Source of the DNA: an uncultured Rhodanobacteraceae bacterium
GTDB taxonomy: Bacteria > Pseudomonadota > Gammaproteobacteria > Xanthomonadales > SZUA-5
DNA length: 64,000 nucleotides
Assembly (NCBI GenBank): GCA_937928755.1
Contig: CALEZI010000038.1
Span: 5,040-69,039 of the forward strand
Direction: 5' to 3'
Below, in pieces: positions 52,270 through 59,198 of this stretch. The notes beneath the pieces were generated by a model, which had not been told where the DNA came from, did no database searches, and saw only the letters and a list, made by a program, of their open reading frames with translations. The stretch's first letter is position 1. Every line of letters starts with the position of its first letter. A program made the translations under genes and the position numbers.

Positions 52270-53442
52270 TCAGCCCAGCCCCGCCTCGGCAGCGTCGTAG
52301 AACTCGCGCCACGGACCGCCGTTGCGCGCGCGTTTGCGGGCCACCAGCTGCACGTATTCCTTGAGCACGGCGAGGTCGGCCAGATCTTCCTTGACCACCG
52401 ATCCGACCAGTTGCCGGGCAATGCCGCTGCCGTCCACGCTGCCGCCGAAGTAACGCGCGTGCAGCGCCGCATCCAGCGCCACGCCGATCGCCTCGGCGGT
52501 GGACAGCGTGGTGCTCGGCGATTTCAGGCTGACGCCGTCCTCGCTGCGACCCTGGCGGATCTCGCGGAACACGGTGGTCAGCAGATCGAGGATCGGCTCG
52601 TCCAGCGTCGCCGGCAGGCTGTAACGGGCGATCAGTTGCTCGCTGCGTTCGCGCACGATGGCCATCTCGGTTTGTTTGTCGGCTACCAGCGGAATGTGGA
52701 TGTAGTTGAAGCGCCGCTTCAGCGCCGCGCTCAACTGGTTGACGCCCTGGTCGCGCGAATTCGCCGTGGCGATCACGTTGAAGCCCGGTTTCGCCGCGAT
52801 GCTGCTGTCGCCTGGCAGTTCCGGAATGGCGACGCGCTTGTCGCTCAGGATCGAGACCAGGGCGTCCTGCACATCCGGCACGCAGCGGGTGATCTCCTCG
52901 AAACGCAGCAGCGCGCCGCGCCGCATCGCCTGCAGCGTCGGCGATGGAATCAGGTTGTCCGGGCGCGGCCCCTCGGCGATCACCCGCGCGATGTTCCAGG
53001 AATACTTGATGTGATCCTCGGTGGTGCCGGCGGTGCCCTGGATCACCAGCAGCGAGGTGCCGCAGATGGCCGCCGCCAGGTGTTCGCTGAGCCAGCTCTT
53101 GCCGGTGCCGGGTTCGCCCAGCAGCAGCAGCGCGCGTTCGCTGGCGAGGGTGACGATGGCGCGTTCGACCAGCGCAGCGTCGCCGAAGAACTTGCGTCGG
53201 ATCGGTACCTGCTGCTCGCGGCCATCCAGCATCAAAGCCAGCGGTTCGCGACCGTTGATGTAGGCGAGGACCGCGCGCGGCGACAAGCGCCAGTTGCTCG
53301 GGCGCGGATCGCGATCGTGTTGCTGCAAGGCCAGCAACTCCAGCGCGTGTTCCTGCTCTGCAGGCTGGCGCAGCACCTCGTCGCTGACGTCGGCGGCGAC
53401 CGCGCTGGCGCTGGGCGGTGGCGACATCGATTTTCTGGCCAT
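52270..53442 (-). CDS. MoxR-type AAA+ ATPase
   Basis: 390 residues. Walker A LLLGEPGTGKSWL (about 110-122), Walker B region GALLRFEEITRCVPDVQDAL with EE in place of the common DE (I recall this as normal for the subfamily), sensor 1 FNVIATANSRDQGVNQLS, arginine-finger region LKRRFNYIHIPL, and a C-terminal lid. An N-terminal ~85-residue part precedes the ATPase core. I take the ATG at 53442 because GGAG lies five bases upstream; a GTG two codons earlier is possible. MoxR ATPases remodel or activate partner complexes together with VWA proteins, here the product of 48747-49859. Confidence 0.88.
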   Translation of the reverse strand: MARKSMSPPPSASAVAADVSDEVLRQPAEQEHALELLALQQHDRDPRPSNWRLSPRAVLAYINGREPLALMLDGREQQVPIRRKFFGDAALVERAIVTLASERALLLLGEPGTGKSWLSEHLAAAICGTSLLVIQGTAGTTEDHIKYSWNIARVIAEGPRPDNLIPSPTLQAMRRGALLRFEEITRCVPDVQDALVSILSDKRVAIPELPGDSSIAAKPGFNVIATANSRDQGVNQLSAALKRRFNYIHIPLVADKQTEMAIVRERSEQLIARYSLPATLDEPILDLLTTVFREIRQGRSEDGVSLKSPSTTLSTAEAIGVALDAALHARYFGGSVDGSGIARQLVGSVVKEDLADLAVLKEYVQLVARKRARNGGPWREFYDAAEAGLG

Positions 53443-53463
53443 GGGCACTCCGGTCGGGGTGGA

Positions 53464-54573
53464 TCAACGGATGTTCAGGGCGCGCACCAGCGCGGCCTTG
53501 TCGAACTTCTTGGGATCGAGCGTGATGTATTCGGGTTCGCGGTCCAGCAGCGCCAGCGGCATCAACACCTGGCGGCCGAATTCGATGTGCAGTGCGGCGA
53601 TCAGTCCGCAGTGGCCGCTGGCGGCGATCAGGCGCTGTTCCAGCGCACTGTCGCTGGCATCGATGCGCAGACGATAGCGGCAACCGGCCGCCTGCACCTC
53701 GGCTTCGCGTTCGCTCAGCTCGCGCCCGGGCAGCGACGACGCGGCAAACTCGCCGTCGATGCGCCATTCTGGCAGATGCACCTCGCTGGCCAGTTCCACC
53801 GCGAGTTCCAGTGGGTCGGGGCGGTGCGCCTCCAGTCGCGCCAGCCAGTCGGCCGCGTCCCAACCGGCCAGCGCCGACCAATCGTCGACCGCCGGTCCCA
53901 AGGTCACGCGCGATTCGGGCGTCAGCGTCAGCCGGTGCGGCGCTGCACTGGCCAGTTGTGCGTTGGCGATCAGCAGGCGCCGCTTGTCGAGAAATTCCGT
54001 CGGGCGGAAGCCCTGCTTCTGCGGCAACGCGAGGAAAGCTTCCGGCGGTATCTCGAGACCCGCGCGCAGCGGCAATACCAGCGACCACAGCAGCGGCGTG
54101 CCGACCGCCAGCGCGGTTTCCGCCAGCGTCAACGGCGCCGCCAGCCGCAGGCGGAACTCGAAGGCCGCGAAGGCACCCGGCATGACCCGCTTGTGCACGC
54201 CCAGCGTGGCGACTTCGAGCGCCGCTACCGGCTCGCTCGCCGGCAGCGCGCTGATCCGCTGCAACGCCGCGGCATCGCCAGCCAACAATGCCTGGCGCGT
54301 GGCGCTGGCCAGCAGCCAGGCACGGTCGAGAAAAAACGCCAGGCGACTGCCGGAAAAACGCTCCGGCGCAGCGTCGAGGCGTTTCAGTTCCTCGATCAGA
54401 ATGCGCAAGGTGGAGCCCAGGCGCAGAAAGCGTGCACGCGAGGCCTCCTCGAAAGCGGCGGTCAGCGTGCGCTGGGTGGCTTGCGATGCCGTGGTGGTAC
54501 CACCCAGCAGCAGCGACTCGATTGCCGCTGCAACTTCGTCGAGCAGCGCAAGCTGACGCACGTCGGCGCTCAC
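53464..54573 (-). CDS. Conserved operon protein of unknown function
   Basis: 369 residues, no recognised domain. Leucine- and alanine-rich N-terminal helices (to about 170) are followed by a mixed, probably beta-rich part (about 175-369) with HRLTLTPESRVTLGPAVDDW and AAGCRYRLRIDASDSALEQR. It starts at a GTG that overlaps the previous stop (GTGA). In actinobacterial clusters with the same MoxR-DUF5682-VWA set, I recall a DUF5691 protein in this slot; whether this is a distant counterpart I cannot tell. Confidence 0.65.
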   Translation of the reverse strand: MSADVRQLALLDEVAAAIESLLLGGTTTASQATQRTLTAAFEEASRARFLRLGSTLRILIEELKRLDAAPERFSGSRLAFFLDRAWLLASATRQALLAGDAAALQRISALPASEPVAALEVATLGVHKRVMPGAFAAFEFRLRLAAPLTLAETALAVGTPLLWSLVLPLRAGLEIPPEAFLALPQKQGFRPTEFLDKRRLLIANAQLASAAPHRLTLTPESRVTLGPAVDDWSALAGWDAADWLARLEAHRPDPLELAVELASEVHLPEWRIDGEFAASSLPGRELSEREAEVQAAGCRYRLRIDASDSALEQRLIAASGHCGLIAALHIEFGRQVLMPLALLDREPEYITLDPKKFDKAALVRALNIR

Positions 54574-54902
54574 GTTTGCTCCGCGTCGGCGCGGCTTCGT
54601 CGCAGCTCCGCGCAGACCAGTCGCAGGCTCAGCAGGCGTTCGAACACGCGCACGCTGGCGCGTGCCTGCAGCAGCGTGCGTGCAGCCTCGCGGCGGCCGG
54701 CGTCGAGATCCAGCAGCAACTGCGCGAGGGCGTCGCCCAGGTGCGCGGCGCCGATGTCGTGCAAGGCGTCGCGATGACTGGCCAGGCGCGCGCGTTCCTC
54801 ACTTCCGGCCGCGCGCAGGCCACGCACGGCAAGCGCGTCGAGCAGCGCGTTGAGGCGCTCCACCAGTTGCAGCGCGTCAGCTTGTGCCGTTTCAGCCGAC
54901 AT
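54570..54902 (-). CDS. Small helical operon protein of unknown function
   Basis: 110 residues, predicted almost entirely helical, with leucine heptads (LVERLNALLDALAVRGLRAA, LGDALAQLLLDLDAGRREAA). No cysteine pair, membrane span or signal peptide. It lies between the SWIM gene (29 bp) and the 369-residue gene (GTGA overlap), so it is translated as part of the operon. It could be an adaptor or a stabilising subunit; nothing in the sequence names it. Confidence 0.6.
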   Translation of the reverse strand: MSAETAQADALQLVERLNALLDALAVRGLRAAGSEERARLASHRDALHDIGAAHLGDALAQLLLDLDAGRREAARTLLQARASVRVFERLLSLRLVCAELRRSRADAEQT

Positions 54903-54931
54903 GCGGATTCCGCGCGCGCTCGCCAGCGCCT

Positions 54932-55897
54932 TCAGTAGGCATAGAAGTCCTCAGGCAGCGTGGTGGTGGGGCGCCAGTCGACTTCGCCGGACTCCGCGCC
55001 GCGATAGCGCAGCAGTACCTCGCTCATCTGTTCGCGATCGAGTACCGGTTTGCGTCCGAGGCCTGCCGCCAGCCAGAGATCCACTTTCGGTGCCTCGATC
55101 AGCCCCGCCTGCGCCAGTCCGATCAACAACACCAGCACATGCTTGCAGGCCTCGCCGCGCAGTCCGCCGCAGACATTCAGCTTCTGCGTGCAGCACGATA
55201 CATCGCCGTTGGCGCCGAGCCTGCAGGCGTACACCAACTCGGCGTCCGACTGGCTGCGGACCACGCCGGCGATGGCATCCTCGCCGACGTCGTGGAACAA
55301 CTGGAAGCCCTCCTTCTTGAGCATGTCCAATGCCTTGGCCAGGCGCCGCTCGTCCTTGAGCCGGATCGGCAGTGCGGCCAGCAGGCTGGCGACATCGCTC
55401 ACCGCCTGGGCGGGCGTGCGTTGCGCCAGTTCCTGTTGCCGATGCCTTTCGATCCGCTCGGCAAGCCTGGCCTTGCGCTGCGCACGGACCTCGCGTTCGG
55501 CCTTGCGTTGAGCGCTGCGGGCCTGCTGTTGTGCCTTGAGGACTGCGCCATCGGGCGGCGGCAGTTGCAGCAGTTCCGCCAGCGCGGCGATCAGTTGCGG
55601 GCGCAGCGCCGCAGTCGTGCGCGAGAATCCGTGGGCGCTGATCTCGACGCTGCCCAGTTGCACCGGCTGCGAATGCGCGGCCAGTTGTTGCAGCACGCGC
55701 CCGATGTCCCCGTCATGCCGGGAGAAACTGTGCAGACGTCGATGCGGTGTGCCATCGGCTGCTGTCGAGTGCAGATGGGCGTGGCAGGTACGCACACTCC
55801 AGTACACGGCGAAGATCTGGTTGCCGGCGGTGCGCAGTTGCAGCGCCAGCGTGGCGCCGGTCGCGATTTCAGTCAGCAGCGCGAGGTAGTTCTGCAT
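54932..55897 (-). CDS. SWIM-like zinc-finger protein, first gene of the MoxR/VWA operon
   Basis: 321 residues. A mixed N-terminal domain (1-110) contains IFAVYWSVRTCHAHLHS. A charged coiled coil (about 118-160, QQQARSAQRKAEREVRAQRK) links it to a C-terminal zinc-binding part (about 165-321) with Cys235/Cys236, Cys243, Cys251 and His253 in VSCCTQKLNVCGGLRGEACK-H. It ends VDWRPTTTLPEDFYAY. The C-terminal part parallels residues 198-355 of the BRCT-SWIM protein at 47363. It begins 26 bases downstream of a terminator, so the operon promoter must lie in or before that terminator. Confidence 0.78.
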   Translation of the reverse strand: MQNYLALLTEIATGATLALQLRTAGNQIFAVYWSVRTCHAHLHSTAADGTPHRRLHSFSRHDGDIGRVLQQLAAHSQPVQLGSVEISAHGFSRTTAALRPQLIAALAELLQLPPPDGAVLKAQQQARSAQRKAEREVRAQRKARLAERIERHRQQELAQRTPAQAVSDVASLLAALPIRLKDERRLAKALDMLKKEGFQLFHDVGEDAIAGVVRSQSDAELVYACRLGANGDVSCCTQKLNVCGGLRGEACKHVLVLLIGLAQAGLIEAPKVDLWLAAGLGRKPVLDREQMSEVLLRYRGAESGEVDWRPTTTLPEDFYAY

Positions 55898-55922
55898 GGC
55901 AGCGTTTCAAGGCCGGAAACGA

Positions 55923-55946
55923 AGAGGCCGCCCGAAGGCGGCCTCT
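55923..55946 (-). terminator. Intrinsic-type terminator after the exported-protein gene
   Basis: On the minus strand AGAGGCCGCC-TTCG-GGCGGCCTCT is a perfect 10-bp GC-rich stem with a UUCG loop, followed by TCGTTTCC. It lies 22 bases after the stop of the gene at 55968-56654. The T-tract is modest. Confidence 0.75.
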
Positions 55947-55967
55947 GGACACGCGTGGAATGCCCGA

Positions 55968-56654
55968 TCAGACGCGACGTGTGGTCGCGAAAGCGCCCAC
56001 GCCAACCAGCACCAGGCCGAGCAGAATCATCGCCATCGGGTTGTTGACCGGCGCGGAGACCGGCGCGGTCTGCACGCACGGCAGGTCGACAACCTGGAAA
56101 GCAAAGGTGCACACCGCAGCCGAAGAGGTGTTGCTCACCGCCAGCACAAGCGTCTGACCGGCCGGGATTGTGAATGCAAACGGCTGCGCGACACTCGAGC
56201 CAACGTCGCCAAGGAAATTGGCGCCCTGATTTGCTGGATCGTAGGACCCTGCATAGGCACTTGCATGGGCATTGGTACCGCAAGGCGTAACACCTGCGTC
56301 CGGATCAAAATTGACCGTAACGCAAACAGGCGTGGTGCTGGTGTTGCCGTAGGAGTAAGCCTCGAAGTTGTAGGTCGTGGCCGCATTGAAGATGCCCGGA
56401 TAGGCTTTGCCGGCACAGGTGCTGGCGACGCCGTCACGGAAGATGCGGCCGAGCTGGTTGCTCGCGCCGGTGAAGGCCGAAAGCACCGGACCGGTAGGAC
56501 CGCAGATCGGCGTGCCATTCGGGGACACGATCGGGCCGGTCAGCGAGCGACCGCTGCCCGCCGGACTGGTGCCGACATCGTTGGCGCTTTGCGCCGAAAC
56601 GCCAGTCCCAAACGCCAGCAACAACAGACTTGCAGGTACAGAGATGATCTTCAT
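55968..56654 (-). CDS. Exported protein with C-terminal membrane anchor (IPTL-CTERM-like)
   Basis: 228 residues. Signal peptide MKIISVPASLLLLAFGTGVS followed by AQS (cleavage near residue 22). The mature part is Thr/Ser/Gly/Asn-rich with six or more cysteines (TPICGPTG, STCAGKAYPG, TPVCVTVNF, TPCGTN, VCTFAFQVVDLPC), consistent with disulfides. The C-terminus has a short Pro-Val-Asn motif, a hydrophobic helix MAMILLGLVLVGVGAFA and a basic end TTRRV, the tripartite form of IPTL/PEP-CTERM sorting signals. It has its own promoter and terminator. AT content upstream is higher than in neighbours. Confidence 0.75.
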   Translation of the reverse strand: MKIISVPASLLLLAFGTGVSAQSANDVGTSPAGSGRSLTGPIVSPNGTPICGPTGPVLSAFTGASNQLGRIFRDGVASTCAGKAYPGIFNAATTYNFEAYSYGNTSTTPVCVTVNFDPDAGVTPCGTNAHASAYAGSYDPANQGANFLGDVGSSVAQPFAFTIPAGQTLVLAVSNTSSAAVCTFAFQVVDLPCVQTAPVSAPVNNPMAMILLGLVLVGVGAFATTRRV

Positions 56655-56725
56655 GGCTGTATTCAACTCATTATGATTTTAAAGGGCGCTGATGATCACC
56701 TTGCGAGCCCGGCAATCTCAATCCG

Positions 56726-56754
56726 AGTTTAGTTTCAGTGCCACCAATCGTCAA
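56726..56754 (-). promoter_or_regulatory. Sigma-70-type promoter for the exported-protein gene
   Basis: Read on the minus strand: -35 TTGACG (56754-56749), 17-bp spacer, -10 TAAACT (56731-56726), then an AT-rich leader and the ATG at 56654. Matches to consensus are 5/6 and 4/6 with ideal spacing. An ATGATACGACCAC-type tandem lies just upstream (about 56759-56792). Confidence 0.65.
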
Positions 56755-56813
56755 CCACAATGATACGACCACAATGATACGACCACGGTGATACGCAACT
56801 CTGGCATTGCGCC

Positions 56814-57608
56814 TCACAGACGTCGGAAGCGCCTTGCATTGCTGCCCACCAGTGCCAGCGCCCAGCGATCCGGTAGCAGCTTGGTCAGCGTCCGCACGAA
56901 GCGATTCCATATCCCGTTGACGTAGACAATGTCGCCACGCTCCGAGGCCAGATAGGCCTGACGCGCCACGGTGACGGCATCCATCCACATGAATCTTGGC
57001 ATCTTCGACACCGTCGAGCGCATGCCGTTGACGTCGTGGAACTCGCTGAAGGTAAAGCCCGGACACAGCGCGGTGACGTGGATGCCGTGGGCAGACTCTT
57101 CCTGCGCCAGCGATTGCGAGAAGCGGATCAGATAGCTCTTGGTCGCGCCGTACAGCGTATGCCCGGCGGTCCCTGGGACCAATCCCGCCAGCGATGCGAC
57201 ATTGACGATTCGGCCGAAACCACGCTCCTTCATCGCTGGCAGCAGTCGGTAGATCAGTTCGGTGGGCGCCCACAGCAGCACGCGCAGGAAGTCGGCATGG
57301 GTGGACCAGGGACCCGACAGCAGCGAGCCGGGCACACCGTAACCGGCGTTGTTGATCAGACCATCGACGGCCAGGCCGCGCGTCTCGATGGTCTCGACCA
57401 GCCGGCTTGGTGCCAGTGGGTCGGCCAGGTCTTCGACGATGATGGCCACATCGCAGTCATGCGCTGCCTGCAACTCAGTCGCCAGTTTCTGCATCTTGTC
57501 CAGGCGCCGCGCGACCAGCAGCAAGTCCCAGCCGTTCGCCGCCCAGACGCGAGCACAGGCCTCGCCGATGCCGGCAGAGCCGCCGGTAATCAACATGCGA
57601 CGTTTCAT
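56814..57608 (-). CDS. Short-chain dehydrogenase/reductase
   Basis: 264 residues of the classical SDR fold: cofactor loop ITGGSAGIGEACARVW (TGxxxGxG), arginines after it favouring NADP(H) (LLVARRLDKM), NNAGYG, catalytic Ser in VNVASLAGLVPG and YxxxK in LYGATKSYL. The C-terminal 30 residues (FVRTLTKLLPDRWALALVGS) suggest membrane association, as in SDRs acting on lipids. Substrate unknown. The ATG at 57608 starts MKRRMLITGGSAG. It is separated from truB by element A5 and not obviously linked to it. Confidence 0.87.
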   Translation of the reverse strand: MKRRMLITGGSAGIGEACARVWAANGWDLLLVARRLDKMQKLATELQAAHDCDVAIIVEDLADPLAPSRLVETIETRGLAVDGLINNAGYGVPGSLLSGPWSTHADFLRVLLWAPTELIYRLLPAMKERGFGRIVNVASLAGLVPGTAGHTLYGATKSYLIRFSQSLAQEESAHGIHVTALCPGFTFSEFHDVNGMRSTVSKMPRFMWMDAVTVARQAYLASERGDIVYVNGIWNRFVRTLTKLLPDRWALALVGSNARRFRRL

Positions 57609-57674
57609 GGCAAGTTTCCACTCCGTGTGACTTCGGCGACGATAGCGAATCGGAGCAGGGCAGGGCGTCGCTCC

Positions 57675-57751
57675 TGTGGGTCCAGACTTGTCTGGACGCT
57701 GTTGCTCTTGCTTTTGGATGAACAGAGCGTCCAGACAAGTCTGGACCCACC
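57675..57751. repeat. Family A element A5
   Basis: A simple inverted pair: TGTGGGTCCAGACTTGTCTG (57675 onward) and AGCGTCCAGACAAGTCTGGA (57725 onward), spacer about 25 bp. This is the cleanest two-arm form of the family. It lies between truB and the SDR gene. Confidence 0.9.
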
Positions 57752-57788
57752 AAGGGCAAGAGCACCAACAACCAACAACCAACAACCG

Positions 57789-58691
57789 CTATCGATTCAA
57801 TACCCGTACAGCCTTCAGCGTATGCCCGTCGTCGCAGCGGGCGATGCCGAGCAGATGACCATCCTGATCGAGTACTGCGATTTCCTTGGCGATGACCGCC
57901 TCGGCTGAGTTCACCGGGTTGCCGTGCGAAAAGCGCACCCGTTGGTCTGCGCCGATGCGTGCGCTGGGTATGCCGGCGGTGAGTACCTCGATCGGCAACA
58001 GCAGCCTATCGAGCGCTGCCAGGTCGCCCTCGAGTGCATCCAGCGCGGACATCGGAGTCATGGCCGGATCGCGGAACGGCGCCGCCCACGTGCGGCGCAG
58101 CGCATGCACATGGGCGCCGCAGTTCAGCGCCTCGCCGATGTCGTCGACCAGGGTGCGCACGTAGGTTCCCGACGAGCAGTCCACGTCGAGCACCAGGAAG
58201 GGCGGCATCCAGTCGACCAGGCGCAGGCCTTCGATGCGCACACGACGCGGTTCGCGTTCGATTTCGACGCCTTTGCGGGCCAGTTCGTACAGCGCCGTGC
58301 CGCCACGCTTGAGCGCCGAGTACATCGGCGGGACCTGTTCAACATCGCCGCGGAAGCGCCTCAGTGCGGCTTCGATGGAATCGGCATCGACATGCTCGAA
58401 GCCTCGCTCGACCAGCGGGCGACCGGTCGCATCGAGGGTGTCGGTGCGAATGCCCAGGCGCGCGATGGTCCGGTAGCCCTTGTCGCCGGTCAGCAGATAG
58501 CTGCTCAGCTTGGTGGCCTCGCCGAAGCAGATCGGCAACAGGCCGCTGGCGAGCGGATCGAGGCTGCCGGTATGGCCGGCCTTGTCGGCGCGAAAAAGCC
58601 ATTTGACCCGCTGCAGCGCGGCGTTCGAGCTTGGGCCGACCGGTTTGTCGAGCAGCAACACGCCGTCGAGGGGACGTTTACGGGAGCGCAT
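57789..58691 (-). CDS. truB: tRNA pseudouridine-55 synthase
   Basis: Makes pseudouridine 55 in the T-loop of tRNAs. 300 residues: DGVLLLDKPVGPSSNAALQR, the catalytic aspartate in GHTGSLDPLASGLLPIC, the conserved QVPPMYSALKRGGTALYELA, and SSGTYVRTLVDDIGEALN, with a C-terminal PUA-like end. The ATG at 58691 is preferred over a start ten codons upstream. It is the last gene of the metY-rimP-nusA-infB-rbfA-truB run; rpsO and pnp do not follow inside the window. Confidence 0.95.
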   Translation of the reverse strand: MRSRKRPLDGVLLLDKPVGPSSNAALQRVKWLFRADKAGHTGSLDPLASGLLPICFGEATKLSSYLLTGDKGYRTIARLGIRTDTLDATGRPLVERGFEHVDADSIEAALRRFRGDVEQVPPMYSALKRGGTALYELARKGVEIEREPRRVRIEGLRLVDWMPPFLVLDVDCSSGTYVRTLVDDIGEALNCGAHVHALRRTWAAPFRDPAMTPMSALDALEGDLAALDRLLLPIEVLTAGIPSARIGADQRVRFSHGNPVNSAEAVIAKEIAVLDQDGHLLGIARCDDGHTLKAVRVLNR

Positions 58692-58738
58692 CGGGATTCG
58701 CGGGTCTGATTCTGTCTGCAACGGACGCGAAACGCTGG

Positions 58739-58816
58739 AGGTAGGTCACGTTGGCCCGCAGGGCCTACGTGACATCGATTGTCACGTAGCCCGCTTCGCG
58801 GGCAACGTGACCTACC
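58739..58816. repeat. Family F element F2 between rbfA and truB
   Basis: AGGTAGGTCACGTTGGCCCG (58739 onward) and its inverted complement ending GGCAACGTGACCTACCT (58816), with a short ATCGAT-centred spacer. Each arm contains GTCACGT/ACGTGAC as in F1. It fills most of the 139-bp gap between rbfA and truB. Confidence 0.88.
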
Positions 58817-58830
58817 TCAATCCGAATCGA

Positions 58831-59187
58831 TCACTCGGCGTCGGGCAAACTCGCGCGCAACAACTCGTCGATGCGCCCACCGCGATCGACCGAGTCGTCG
58901 TAGTGGAAACGCAATTCCGGCACCGTGCGCGTCGACATCAACCTGGACAAGGCCTGGCGATAGCGCTTGGCCTCGTCCTTCAGCAGCGTGAGGGCCGGTT
59001 TGGCGTCGTCAGGATTGAGTGCCGTGATGAACACCTTGGCCACCGCGAGGTCGCGGCTGACCTCGACGTCGGAGACACTGATCTCCGGCAATTGGTGCGC
59101 CTTCACATCCTCGTGCACCAGCACGGCAACTTCGCGCCGCAGTTGCGCTGCGACGCGGTCGGTACGTTCGAAGCCACCGCGAGCCAT
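58831..59187 (-). CDS. rbfA: 30S ribosome-binding factor A
   Basis: Late 30S maturation and cold-adaptation factor binding near 16S rRNA helix 1. 118 residues: start MARGGFERTDRVAAQLRREV, LPEISVSDVEVSRDLAVAKV and a type II KH-like fold ending RTVPELRFHYDDSVDRGGRI. It is 11 bp downstream of infB, within the usual operon. Confidence 0.94.
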   Translation of the reverse strand: MARGGFERTDRVAAQLRREVAVLVHEDVKAHQLPEISVSDVEVSRDLAVAKVFITALNPDDAKPALTLLKDEAKRYRQALSRLMSTRTVPELRFHYDDSVDRGGRIDELLRASLPDAE

Positions 59188-59198
59188 GTCGACCTTCC

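Noticed and set aside
52270..53442. Defective ATPase because Walker B reads EE instead of DE
   Set aside because: Walker A, sensor 1 and arginine regions are intact, and I recall this variant as common in the same MoxR subgroup, so inactivation is not supported.
49950..54777. Several open frames over 800 codons on both strands across the MoxR/VWA operon
   Set aside because: Their products are compositionally odd (runs of Arg, Pro, Ala) and antisense or out of frame to VWA, DUF5682, MoxR and partner genes that show real motifs and coupled starts.
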